This document shows, piece by piece, positions 45,901-57,000 of a stretch of 64,000 bases of DNA. The stretch is from Halicephalobus mephisto. Lineage: Eukaryota; Nematoda; Chromadorea; Rhabditida; Panagrolaimidae. The notes beneath the pieces are model-generated. The model was not told the origin of the DNA, made no database searches, and saw nothing but the letters and a program-made list of their open reading frames with translations. The stretch is from contig SWDT01000170.1 of the NCBI GenBank assembly GCA_009193035.1, positions 91,416 through 155,415 on the forward strand. The letters are read 5' to 3'. The first letter of the stretch is position 1, and the number at the start of each line of letters is the position of its first letter. The translations under genes and the position numbers were made by a program.

Positions 45901-48423
45901 CTGTAACTTACTTCGTGTTACTGTAACCTACTGTAGACTATCATATATTACTGTAACTTACCCCGTGTGATTGTAACCTACTGTGGCCTCTTTTAAGTTT
46001 ACTGTAGCCTACTGTAACCTATTCTCAGTTCGCTGTAGATTACTGTATGTTACCCCAACCTACTGTAACCTCCTATAAGTTTACTGTAGATTACTGTAAA
46101 GCACTTGTTGGTTGATTAGTTATTATCTACAAGAAATAACTTTAGTCAATGTGGTTTTTAACGAGTGTAGGTGGTTTCGTCGGTTATGAAATACTTATTT
46201 TGAATCTGTGATGATTTTTTTGAAGATTTTTCTGAAACAAGAAAATTGGGATATTTATAGAAACAAAAGTGGTTCAGAAACGGTCTCGACAAAAATTTTT
46301 AGAATTTCCAGAACTTGAAGTTTTGAAATCTAGTGACTTCTGAAGGTTCTGAGATTTCAGAGAATTTCAGAATGTTATGTTAGATTCTGAAAGTTCTGAG
46401 AAAGTTTTGAAAAGTTTGGAAAATTTCAGAATCTCCTATTGGATTCTGAAAGTTTCTATTAAATTCTAGAAGGATTCTGAAAGTTCTGAGAAGTTTTTGA
46501 GAATTTCAGAATCTCCTATTGGATTCTGAAAATCTTTATTAAATTTTAGAAGAATTCTGAAAGTTCTGAAAAGTTTTGAAAAGTTTGGAAAATTTCAGAA
46601 TCTCCTATTGCATTCTGAAGATTCTATAAAACTCTGGAAACTTTCAGAAGACTTCATAATTTTCAACAAACTTCCGAAAACCAAAAATTCCACAAAATCA
46701 AAATTAAACAAAAATTTAAAATTTTGTATTTCAAAAATTTTAAAAAATCTTTTAAAAAATTATTCACAGATTTTCAATTTTTTATTTGATTAAAATTATT
46801 TTAAATTTTTTTTATTAAAATTACTTTTTTAATTTTTTAATTTTTTTACTTTTTTATTAAAATTATTTTTTTAATTTTTTTAATTTTTTTAATTTTTTTA
46901 ATTTTTTTAATTTTTAATTTTTTTAAAATTTGTTTTTAGTTGTCGATAGGGAAACGGTACCCCAATGGGGTGTCCTCGAAGAAGATCTCCTCTTACAACA
47001 GCTCCTACGACGGCACCCACGCCCTGGCCGAAGCCTCAGGACACCAGAAAACAGCCCAAACGACGGCTTCTAAATGGCCTGATTCCTTCGACGAAACAGC
47101 TGATGATATTCTTCCGATCGATTCTGGAGTCATTGTTCCTAGATCTCCAATGAACAACAGATTTCCAAAAACTATTTTATCTCCAGGACAAATTCACCAA
47201 GAATCAAGCAGTGGAACATCGCCGAATTCGTCCAATAACAATGGCTACATGTCTCCGAAGCTGACTAAACGGTCGATTTCCGCCAGCAAAAGCGCAATGC
47301 CCCTGGTTTCGACCGATTCTGGAATCGGAGGATCGCCTGTGGGAAACGGGTCCCACACAAGTGCCTCTTCCACCATCATGAGCCACTTCAAATCCTTGGT
47401 CAATGTAAGTTTTTATTATTTTTGTCAGCAGATTGCAATTTTCGATTTCGATATTGACTTCTTTGATCAAAGGTTGCGCGCAAAGTGCAGATTTTAATAT
47501 CGACTTATCTGTCAGAATGTTGCACGCAAAGTGCAGATTTTAATGTTAATCTATTCAATCAAAGGTTGCGCGCAAAGTGCAGATTTTAATGTTGACTTAT
47601 CTGTCAGGATGTTGCAGGCAAAGTGCAGATTTTAATATCGACTTATCTGTCAGAATGTTGCACGCAATCTGCGATTTATGATGTCGATCTATTAACTAAA
47701 ATGTTGCACGCAACCTGCAGATTTAATTTTTATTTTTGATGTCGATCTATCTGCCAGAATGTTGCACGCAAACTGCGGACTTTACCTTGATGTCGACTTA
47801 CTTGCCTAAACATTGCATGCAAACTGCGGATTTTCACTTTTAGAATTTCTAGGATATTGATGATTTGAAACAAATTTACAGTAATTTTTTGTTTTCAATG
47901 TGATTTCAGAGCTTTAACAACCTCGGGAGCGGAAACTCGAGCGCTCGTCGGAGGTCGCTCTCGAGGGGCATCTCCCTCGACGACCACAGATCCATTTTGA
48001 ACAGCCACAAATCCCCGAAATTTCAAAGAAAACAAGACGAAAATAAGACCTCCAATCTGTCTCCAGAAGACGAAGAAAGAGAACTTCGACGTCAAAGAAG
48101 ATTCCGTCGAAGAAGCGACATCCAACAGATGATTCCGAATCCTCAAATTCACGAAGGAGTAGGTATTTTTTATTTTTTATAATTTGTTTTACTTTTTTTA
48201 ATTTCAGTCCTTATCCCCTAAGGGCTCCAGACAAGCCACCCCGACGATCCAAAAAACCATAATTTTCGGCGACGGAAGCTCCAGAATCGAGTCCAGACTT
48301 CGCAACAACGGCGTCATCGTCGAAAACCACAGTCCCTCTTCAGAAGACATCAAAGCCATGTCTTGTCGCAGAAAACGTTACCAGTTCCTGAATTTCGCTC
48401 CTAGAGCGACTTCTAAGTCCTGA
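42973..48423 (+). CDS. Tau-tubulin kinase (TTBK), CK1 superfamily
   Basis: Seven exons, 42973-43038, 43368-44618, 45269-45445, 45513-45542, 46940-47404, 47910-48158 and 48208-48423, are all phase 0 and give 817 residues ending in TGA. The kinase domain (about 18-300) matches TTBK1/2 closely: the glycine loop GGGGFGEI, Lys50 in [15 protein letters not shown] with Asp141, DFGLAR at 163-168, RGTVRYA and the TTBK-like [13 protein letters not shown]. It is predicted to phosphorylate Ser/Thr on microtubule-associated proteins; vertebrate TTBK2 acts in ciliogenesis. The remaining 500 or so residues are disordered and Ser/Arg-rich. Exon 4 is a 30-nt microexon ([10 protein letters not shown]). Exon 2 is the most GC-rich part of the window. 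The ATG at 42973 is the first in frame. An AATAAA lies at 48596. Confidence 0.95.
44640..45260. repeat. AT-rich TTBK intron 2
   Basis: Low-complexity units of AAAAATATTTAATTTTATTA and then eleven or so copies of AATTAAAAATTATTTTTTT with a CATAAA/GATAAA variant. Confidence 0.7.
45690..46105. repeat. TTACTGTAG/ACTGTAACTTA array in TTBK intron 4
   Basis: Around twenty-five short units (about 15-20 bp) of ATTACTGTAGACTACTGTAA, TTATGGATTACTGTAG and CCTACTGTAACCT. Such TACTGTA-rich repeats are common in Caenorhabditis introns. Related arrays are in the Akt introns. Confidence 0.8.
46260..46620. repeat. CAGAATCTCCTATTGGATTC array in TTBK intron 4
   Basis: Three to four units of about 90-100 bp carry GGAAAATTTCAGAATCTCC, TATTGGATTCTGAAAG and GTTCTGAGAAGTTTTGA. 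Bases 46620-46939 are AT-rich low complexity. Confidence 0.7.
47474..47830 (+). repeat. TTGCRCGCAAAGTGCAGATT minisatellite in TTBK intron 5
   Basis: Eight cores start at 47474, 47520, 47566, 47612, 47658, 47704, 47762 and 47813. The first five intervals are exactly 46 bp. The core changes from GCAAAGTGCAG to GCAACCTGCAG and GCAAACTGCGG toward the 3' side, so the distal copies match the 29-kb array. Confidence 0.88.
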
Positions 48424-48595
48424 ATAAGATCGATTTTGCCTAATCTTGCTGACGGAAATTTGGGTCACAAGCTCTCTATTTTTTCGTTTTTTACCTTCAA
48501 ATATAAATGCCCAGAACTGAAGCTGAGTGGAATTCTAGTCAGTACTGTATATAACTATGAAATTACATAATTTGGATACAAAAAATGCGGAAAAA

Positions 48596-48601
48596 AATAA
48601 A
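48596..48601 (+). terminator. Candidate poly(A) signal of TTBK
   Basis: AATAAA 173 nt after the TGA. It overlaps the end of the tRNA-like unit on the other strand. Confidence 0.4.
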
Positions 48602-48690
48602 CTTATTACCGGAGGGAATTGAACTCAGAGTTGTTACGTGGGAATATGGATTTTTGCCAATTGCACCATGGAAACAAATTGGAGAACGTT
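48600..48690 (-). mobile_element. tRNA-like sequence at the TTBK 3' end
   Basis: The minus strand has an A-box match CATGGTGCAATTGGC and a B-box match GAGTTCAATTCCC about 35 nt later, with a TTCCATGGTG start like tRNA-Gln/Glu. The stems do not pair well enough for a functional tRNA, so it is a pseudo-tRNA or a SINE head. Confidence 0.4.
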
Positions 48691-48699
48691 TTGTGAAAA

Positions 48700-49745
48700 T
48701 TTTTAAGCATTACCTAAAAAATTTCTGTCTAGTCTAAAATATTTGTGGTCAGACTTGTTTACCACATGCACTTTGCGGCCCTTTTTTCTTCGATGACGGA
48801 CAGTCATGTCTACCCGAACAGCAGGGCGAGTTCGTCCGACAGTCCTTCTCTCATTTTGTTTTCCTGCACTTCTGTCGCGCTTTTTTAGTCGCTCAAAAAG
48901 TGGAAAATAAAAAACGGAAAAAATACCTTAAATCCTTGGATTCGTCACTATTTTAAATCGATAATTACATAATTATTTCCACCATTACATTTATTTTTAA
49001 AGTTATGAATTTTTATTTTATTTTTAAAATTATAAATTTTTATTTTTTTTTAAATTATAAACTTTATTTTTTTAATTTTTTTTTAAAATTATAAATTTTA
49101 TTTTTTTTTAAATTATAAATTTTTATTTTTTTTTAAATTGATTTTTTAAATTTTTTTTTTAAATTGATTTTTTTTAGTTTTTTTTTAAATTATAAATTTA
49201 TATTTTTTTTTTAAAATTGATTTTTTTTAGTTTTTTGTAATTTCTGGATTTGTCGTTTTCCGGATTAAGGCTTAATCCTCTTCTGGTAAACAAGCTGATG
49301 TAATTTGAAAAGTCAATGATATCCAAACTGTCAAATGTTGTTTTTGTTCTTATCGTCCAATTTTTCACACGAGGTCGTCGTTGTCGAAAATTTGCGTAAA
49401 CAACTTTTACAATTTTGAATTTTTTTATGGTTTTCCTGAAAAGAATGTTCTGTGAACATTCCTGACATCATTTATGAAATCATATCTTTGGATTATTTCT
49501 AATTTTAATTTTTTAATTTTCTTAGAAATTTGGGTTTTTTAAAATTAAATTTTCCGTTCGGGACCAGTTTAGTGATTTTTAGTTTTTTAAACATTAAAAT
49601 CTCAATTAAAATTATATTATTTTTTGTGAATTTTTGTATCTTCGGAATCCTTAGAAGGTCCTCTACAAAATTATATATTTTTTGTATTAAAAAAAACAAA
49701 AATAACGAAATTCTGGTTGACATTAAAATAAATGTAAAATGTTAA
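48700..49745. other. Spacer downstream of TTBK
   Basis: Bases 48730-48900 are a GC-richer unique patch without a supportable gene or RNA. Bases 48990-49230 are a TTTTTTTTAAATTATAAATT array. Bases 49240-49745 are mixed AT-rich unique sequence with one GGGACCAG palindrome half. Confidence 0.4.
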
Positions 49746-49749
49746 AATT

Positions 49750-50470
49750 TCGATCAAAATTTCATTATTTTTTATTAATTTTTATATTTTTAGAATCTTT
49801 GGAAGTTTATCTTTATTGCTGTATGTGTTTCGATATAAAAAAGGTTTAAGAGAAAAAAGTTTTTATCGAGAATAACAGTACTACTTTGAAGCATAAAAAT
49901 GTCGATTAAATTTCGTTATTTTTTATTAATTTTTGTGTTTTTAGGATTGTTAGAAGTTCTTCTATTGGGTAATATATGTTTTTATATAAAAAAGGTTTAA
50001 AAGAAAAAAGTTTTTATCGAGAATAAAAGTATCATTTTGGAGCATAAAAATGTCGATTAAATTTCGTTATTTTTTAATAATTTTTATGTTTTTAGGATTG
50101 TTAGAAGCTCCTCTATTGGGTAATATATGTTTTTATATAAAAAAGGTTTAAAAGAAAAAAGTTTTTATCGAGAATAAAAGTATCATTTTGAAGCTTAAAA
50201 ATTTCAACTAAATTTCGTTATTTTTCGATGTTTTTTTTATTAATTTTTGTGTTTTTAGGATTGTTAGAAGTTCTTCTTTCGATTGATATATGTTTTTATA
50301 TGAAAAATATTTAAAAGAAAAGTTTTTATCGAGAATAAAAGTATCATTTTGAAGCTTAAAAATTTCAACTAAATTTCATTATTTTTTAATAATTTTTATG
50401 TTTTTTGAATCCTCAGAAGTTCTTCTATCGATTGATATATGTTTTTATATAAAAAAGGTTTAAAAATAAC
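49750..50470. repeat. Five-copy ~140-bp repeat, GAATAAAAGTATCATTTTGA
   Basis: Units carry TTTTTAGGATTGTTAGAAG, GTAATATATGTTTTTATAT, AAAAAGGTTTAAAAG, TTTTTATCGAGAATAAAAG and ATGTCGATTAAATTTCG. Adjacent copies are close to identical. Confidence 0.85.
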
Positions 50471-50949
50471 GAGATTTTAAACAAAAATAAAAAAGTGAAA
50501 ATCGTTGAATGGGTCTCGAGCGGAAAAACCGCCCCCTTTGTGTAGTTGGCTAAAAATAACTGAAAATTGAATCTTCTGCTTTGAAGGACATCTTCAGGTA
50601 GCCCGATTTAGAAATTTCTAAATTCATAATAGGCTAATTACGAAAAAAGCGGATTTAGAGTAATTTTCGTTTTAAAAAATTCAAAGATGTCAATTTAGAA
50701 ATTTAAAAAAGTACTTTTATAAAAAAATCAATTTTTAAATTTCATTAAAAATTTATTTTTTTTGGAAGAAATTTATTTTTTAAAATTATTTTTTTTTTCT
50801 TTGATCTTTGAATTTTTGAATGAAGTTTCTTTGGTTTTTTCCTTTTAAAAAACAGGAAAACCAGACAATCGATGTTTTTCCTTGAATAACCGTCCTCGCG
50901 GGAGATTTGGGGAACGTACAAATGCCGTACCAGTTAGTCCTAGTCGTCT

Positions 50950-51700
50950 TCGTTGTCTCATCAAGATCTTTTTGGTTTTACCTAGGAAAGTAATTTTTAT
51001 TATTTTCTTAGTAAAAATCATTGTTTAAGTCTCACCACGAAAATTATTTTTAATTTCCTCGTTGTCTCATCAAGATTCTTTTTTGGTTTTACCTGGGAAA
51101 ATGATTTTTATTATTTTCTTAGTAAAAATTCCACTTTTTAGGTCTCACCGCGAAAATTATTTTTAATTTCCTCGTTGTCTCATCAAGATCTTTTTGGTTT
51201 TACCTGGGAAAGTAATTTTTATAATTTTCTCGGTAAAAATCATTTTTTAGGTCTCACCACGAAAATTAAATTTAATTTCCTCGTTGTCTCATCAAGATTC
51301 TTTTTTGGTTTTACCTGAGAAATAATTTTTATAATTTTTCTGATAAAAATCATTTTTTAGGTCCCACCACGAAAATTATTTTTAAATTTCTTTATTACCT
51401 TATCGAAGTTTTTTTGGTCTCACTTGGAAAATGATTTTTATTATTTTCTTAGTAAAAATTCCACTTTTAGGTCTCACCACGAAAATTAATTTTCTCATTA
51501 TATCATAAAAAATTTCATTTCTGGTCTCATCACGAAAGTCAATTTTTTAATAATTTTAAAATTCTCAAAACAAATTTTTCAATTCGTCATTTTGAATCTT
51601 GGGTCTCACCACGAAAATTAATTTTCTCATTATATCAAAAAAAAATTCATTTCTGATCCCACCACGAAAATTAATTTTTTAATATTTTTAAAATTCTCAA
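50950..51700. repeat. Tandem array CCTCGTTGTCTCATCAAGAT / GGTCTCACCACGAAAATTA
   Basis: Five units of about 115-120 bp repeat CGTTGTCTCATCAAGATC, TTTTTGGTTTTACCTGGGAA and TAGGTCTCACCACGAAAATT. After about 51490 only the GGTCTCACCACGAAAATTAA part continues, with a shorter period. Confidence 0.8.
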
Positions 51701-51939
51701 AACAAAAATTTTTCATTTCATTAATCTTAGTTTATATTTTATAAAAAAAGTTAATTTTACTTTTACGTTATTGTTCCTTGGAGAAATCTATTTTGAATTT
51801 CATCATGAGATAAAATTAATCCAGATTAAAATGGGAATCTTAATCCATCTTGAAACAAATATTGAATTTTCACTACTTCCCTTTTTCGAATTTGAAGATT
51901 ATTTTCACTTCCGAGAATTTCGAAACGATCAGTTTTTTT

Positions 51940-52290
51940 ATTATCGAAATTGGAATTCGAAATCGAAATTTTAATTTTTTGTATCAAGATATATCTGTGA
52001 GTTTTTCTTACTGTAAAATATTCTTTCATTTGAGTTAGTAAAATCGGATTTCTGGAATCATAATGACTTATGAGTCGTGTCTTAAGACGAAAAATTGGAA
52101 CTTTGATTTCGAATTTTGAGTTTTAACTTTGATAATACGAAGCAATTTTTTATTATCGAAATTGGAACTTGGAATTCGAAATCGAAATTTTAATTTTTCG
52201 TGTCAAGACATATCTGTGAGTTTTTCTTACTGTAAAATATTCTTTCATTTAAGTTAGTAAAATCGGATTTCTGGAATCATAATGACTTAT
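51940..52290. repeat. Duplicated ~210-bp unit
   Basis: Two copies share ATTATCGAAATTGGAA, GAAATCGAAATTTTAATTT, TATCTGTGAGTTTTTCTTAC and GTAAAATCGGATTTCTGG. The second ends near 52290. The neighbouring 52300-52830 is unique AT-rich DNA. Confidence 0.75.
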
Positions 52291-52829
52291 GAAATGTGTT
52301 TCAACGCGAAAAATTAGTATTTTTTATTATTAAAATTAAAATTAAACTTTTTCGTTTTAAAACGTAATTTGAGTCATTTTTGAATTTAAAAATACCTAAT
52401 TTTCTACAATTTAAATAAAATATATTTTTAAAATAGAAAAGTTGACAAATGTTGTTTTAAAACGAAAAATCCGAATTTTAGCCTCGAATCCTGGATTTCG
52501 ATTTTAATTTTACGAAAAACAAAATGACCTTCAATTTTGTGTTTTTTTCGAACATGTTTTTGTTTTGATCAAACTTTATAAAAATGAAGTTTTTCCGAAT
52601 TGGTCGAAAACAAGGAAATGTAAAAAATATTTCGTTTTTTTATGAAATAATTGCAGCAATTTTTTGAAATACCGTAATTTGAAATTACCAAAAAAAAATT
52701 CGACTTCAATATTGCTTGATTACTGTATTTCGACACTGTCGTGGGAGATTAGATAAGGTTTTGGACGACTTCAGAATGTAATAGATGTTTTTAAATTTAA
52801 AAAAACAAGAATTTAAAAATTAAAAAAAA

Positions 52830-53870
52830 ATTTGGTCCCGACTGGAAAATTTAAAAATTCCTGTTAGGACCATCTTTTGTAGTAAATATTTGTTTTTAAA
52901 CATTATGTTTTAAAAAAAAAACAAAAATTAAAAATTTTGAACTTTTTGGTCCCAACTGGAAAATTTAAAAATTCGTGTTAGGATCATCTTTTCGTCATAA
53001 ATATGTATTTTTAAACATTATGTTTAAAAAAAACAAAAAATAAAAAATTTCAGAAATTTGGTCCCGACTGGAAAATTTAAAAATTCGTGTTAGGACCATC
53101 TTTTCGTCATAAATATGTATTTTTAAACATTATGTTTTAAAAAAAACAAATAATAAACAATTTTGAACTTTTTGGTCCCGACTGGAAAATTTTGAAATTC
53201 GTGTTAGAACCATTTTTATTTTTTCATAGTTTTAATTATGAATATTTATTTTTTGAAGTAGTATGTTTTTGAAAGTTAAAAAAAATTGAACTTTTTGGTC
53301 CCGATTGGAAATTTTTGAAAATTCTTATTGGGGTCATTTTTTGGCAAATATTTTTATTTTTTATAAATGAATAATTTTGAAATTTTTGAAATATAAACAT
53401 AAACTTGTTGTTTTTTGATCTCAACTGAAAAAATCCGAAAATTCCGTGTCCAAATTTTTTCATTTTTTTTTGTATTTATTTTCTAAAAATCAAAAAATTC
53501 CAATTTTTGGTCCCAAGTGGAAAATTAAAAAATTATAATTTTTGGTCCCGAGTGGAAAAGTTAAAAAATTTTACTTTTTGGTCCCGAATGGAAAATTTTA
53601 AAATTTTATTTTTTGGTCCCGAATGGAAAATTAAAAAATTATAATTTTTGGTCCCGAGTGGAAAAGTTAAAAAATTTTACTTTTTGGTCCCGAATGGAAA
53701 ATTTTAAAATTTTATTTTTTGGTCCTGAGTGGAAAATTAAAAAATTATAATTTTTGGTCCCGAGTGGAAAAGTTAAAAAATTTCGTTTTGAGACTTTGAA
53801 ATATTTTCTAAAAATTAAAAAATTCCAATTTTTGGTCCCCAGTGGAATTTCCTCTTGAGACAGTTTTTTT
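52830..53870. repeat. Palindromic array GGTCCCGACTGGAAAATTT / AATTCGTGTTAGGACC
   Basis: Bases 52830-53230 hold four units of about 115 bp with TTGGTCCCGACTGGAAAAT, then AAATTCGTGTTAGGACCAT and TATTTTTAAACATTATGTTT. Bases 53500-53790 switch to a short period (about 40 bp) with TTTGGTCCCGAGTGGAAAA only. The array is in the intergenic DNA upstream of Akt. Confidence 0.8.
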
Positions 53871-54062
53871 GACAAATATTTTTATTTTTTTATCAAATTT
53901 AATTTGAGTAATTTTTTGCGAAACAAAAAATAATTTTTTTACGTGGTAATTTTTTAAAATTTTTATTTAAAAAATATTTTTTGTTTATGAATAAACTTTG
54001 TTTTTTTAGATTTTCGAAAAAGCGGAGTATTTAATCATCCACGATAATCGGATAAAAACTAA

Positions 54063-57000
54063 ATCATCCTGGATTTTAACGAGAAATCTTTCTCTGTCTC
54101 TGTCGTGTCCGGTGCCAAAGTAGCTTCCCCGAAGCTCTCCAGAGGAAGTCCGTCATCTGTCGGGAATCAGACTCCTCGAAGAAAATCCAGTCTTCTCGGA
54201 TTTAATTTCGCTAATTTCTCGATCGGAAAAGATCCCAAAGAATCCTCGAACCAACTCCAAGGCACATCTACAGTAACCTCGGCTTCTCCAGGACAAAGTC
54301 GAAAATCTTCCGCAATTTCTAATCCCGTCAACGCCATAAACGGACTTTTACGGAAATCTTCGACGACGCAGAAATCCAATCTCGATTCCGCAAGTGTTCC
54401 AACGATGAATCCAAAAGACAACCGGATGTCCATCTCCTCCGGGATAAGCCATCGTTCCTTCCAAATCGTCAGAAATCAACAGGACGTCGTCTACCAAGGA
54501 TGGCTGATGAAACGAGGAGAACATATAAAAAACTGGCGACCGCGGTATTTCGTGCTTTTCAAAGACGGAGCTCTTTTAGGATTCAAAACTGCTGTAACAG
54601 AATACAAGGATCCTTTAAATGATTTCACCGTCAAAGATGTCCAGGTTTGTTCAATTAAATCCCACTAAATCCGTCATCTTAAATTACAGTAGAGTTACCT
54701 TCTTAGATTACGGTAGAATTACAGTAGAGTTACCTTCTTAGATTACGGTAGAATCACCTTCTTAGATTACGGTGGAATAGTTATGAATTTCCTTAATTAT
54801 TGTGGAATCTTTAAAATTCTGTTTAATTGTATTAGTTTTCTGACATCTTCACAACTACAGTAATATCCCTTAAGATGTTTTTAATTACGGTAGAATTTCA
54901 TCATCTTCTTAGATTATGATAGAATTTCATCATCTTCTTAGATTACGGTAGAATTTCATCATTTTCTTAGATTACGGTAGAATTTCATCATCTTTTCAGA
55001 TTACGGTAGAATTTCATTATCTTCTTAGATTACGGTAGAATCCTGTTCTTTTTTGACAAATATTCATCCTCATGTAAATTTACCGAAGATCAAACTAGAA
55101 ATAAAGTTTTGAAAAAAACAAAAACAGGATTTATCTATCATTCATCCTGAAAACAGACATTTCCTTTTTTTGTCTCAAAACGAACCATTTTACAGAAAAA
55201 CAAAAATATTATTCCCGATCAGTAAGAAATTTTTTTCTAAATTGCTTCCGGAATCATCGGAATCCGTTTTAATCTTGTTTTTAGAAAAAATACAAATGAC
55301 CGATTTATGGCTTTAGTTCAGTGTCGAGGTCTGTAAAGAGGTCGACATCAAAGTCAAAGTCAAAGTCGAAATCGAAATCTCCTTGTAGTATTCCCAATCC
55401 CAGAAATGACATTTATTTAGCTCGCTGTTTTTAGTCTTAATCAACTTTTGACATTACTTAGTAAACCATCCCTAATACCAAAAAGAAAATCAAAGCAATT
55501 GGCGTTATGTTCTGAATGCCACAAATACCATTGACTTTTTTAAAATATTTTTGATTTTAATTCTACTACATTTAGCAAATTTTTCTCAATGCGAAAAACA
55601 GCTAATTCACTGACATGCTTGTAGCATTACTAAGATAACCCAATCGATTGGCGTTGCGTTCTGAATGCCACAAGTGCCGTTTACTTTTGTCTACTTTTTT
55701 ATTTTTATTATTTGTGCAGTTTGGCAACTTGTTTTTAAAGCCAAAAAGAAACCTCAATAAATGGAAGCTGTGTTCCCAACGCCGTAAATATTATTCATAT
55801 TTGTTTATTATATTTAATTTTACTAATCTCTATCACTATTCTTAATTCCAAAAAGAAACCCCAGTACGTTGGTGTTGTGTTCCCAATGCCATAAATATTA
55901 TTCTCTTTAGTGTAATTTTCCTAATTCTTCTAATCTCTGTCATCAGTTGACAAGTCGTTCCGAATGCCAAAAAGAAACTTTACTTTATTGGCGCAGTGTT
56001 CTGAATGCCATAAATAACATTTATTTTAGAAATTTTTTTTGATTTTTTTAATATCTCCCATTTGGCGACTTGTTCCGAATGCCAAAAAGAAACTTTATTG
56101 GCGTAGTGTTTTGAATGCCATAAATAACATTTATTTTGGAAAATTTTTTTGATTTTTTTAATATCTCCCATTTGGCGACTTGTTCCGAATGCCAAAAAAC
56201 TACTTTATTGGCGTAGTGTTCTGAATGCCATAAATAACATTTATTTTGGAAAATTTTCTTGGTTTTTCTGATATCTACCATTTGGCGACCTGTTCCGAAT
56301 GCCAAAAAGAAACTTTATTTTATTGGCGTAATGTTCTGAATGCCATAAATAACATTTCTTTTATATCTATGGCTGTTTGACGACCTGTTCCTAATGCCAA
56401 AAAAACTACTTTATTGGCGCAGTGTTCTGAATGCCATAAATAACATTTATTTTGGAAATTTTTTTTGATTTTTTTAATATCTCCCATTTGGCGACTTGTT
56501 CCTAATGCCAAACCAAAATCTCGACCGGTTGGCGCAGTGTTCTGAACGCCATGACACGGATAATTTGCATATTGAACTACAGTAATATTTGTCATTTCTT
56601 AAATCCCAACAATATTTTCCATTTTAAAAACCTTGTTTTCGATCCATCAACAACATCAACAACTCGGTTGTTTTTGGCGAAAAAGCCCGGGGAAAATTGT
56701 ACTTGCAAGTCTATTTTCTTGTTTTTTATTTTTCTTTTTTGAGTAATTTTACAAAAAAAACAAACAAGATGAATCCTTTGATTATTTATTTTTATAATAA
56801 AAATAATTTTCTCGAAAAATAAAAAAACAAATAAATTAAAATTTTTTTCAAATTTTTAGAATTTTAAATTTTTTTAAAATTTTAAAATTTAAAATTTTTT
56901 AAAGTTTTTGGAATTTTCAATTTTTTTTAAATTTTTAGAATTTTTGATTTTTTTTAAATTTTTCAAATTTTAATTTTCTTTAAATTTTTAGAATTTTTGA

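Noticed and set aside
48770..48900. GC-rich patch downstream of TTBK as a snoRNA or a first exon (minus strand MREGLSDELALLFG)
   Set aside because: No convincing C/D or H/ACA boxes, and no exon to join; left unassigned.
50923..50995. Signal-peptide-like start MPYQLVLVVFVVSS
   Set aside because: The sequence runs straight into, and is part of, the CTCATCAAGATC tandem repeat; no downstream exon.
55980..56595. Overlapping minus-strand frames with [21 protein letters not shown] repeats
   Set aside because: They follow the 120-bp intronic tandem repeat of Akt and lack independent support.
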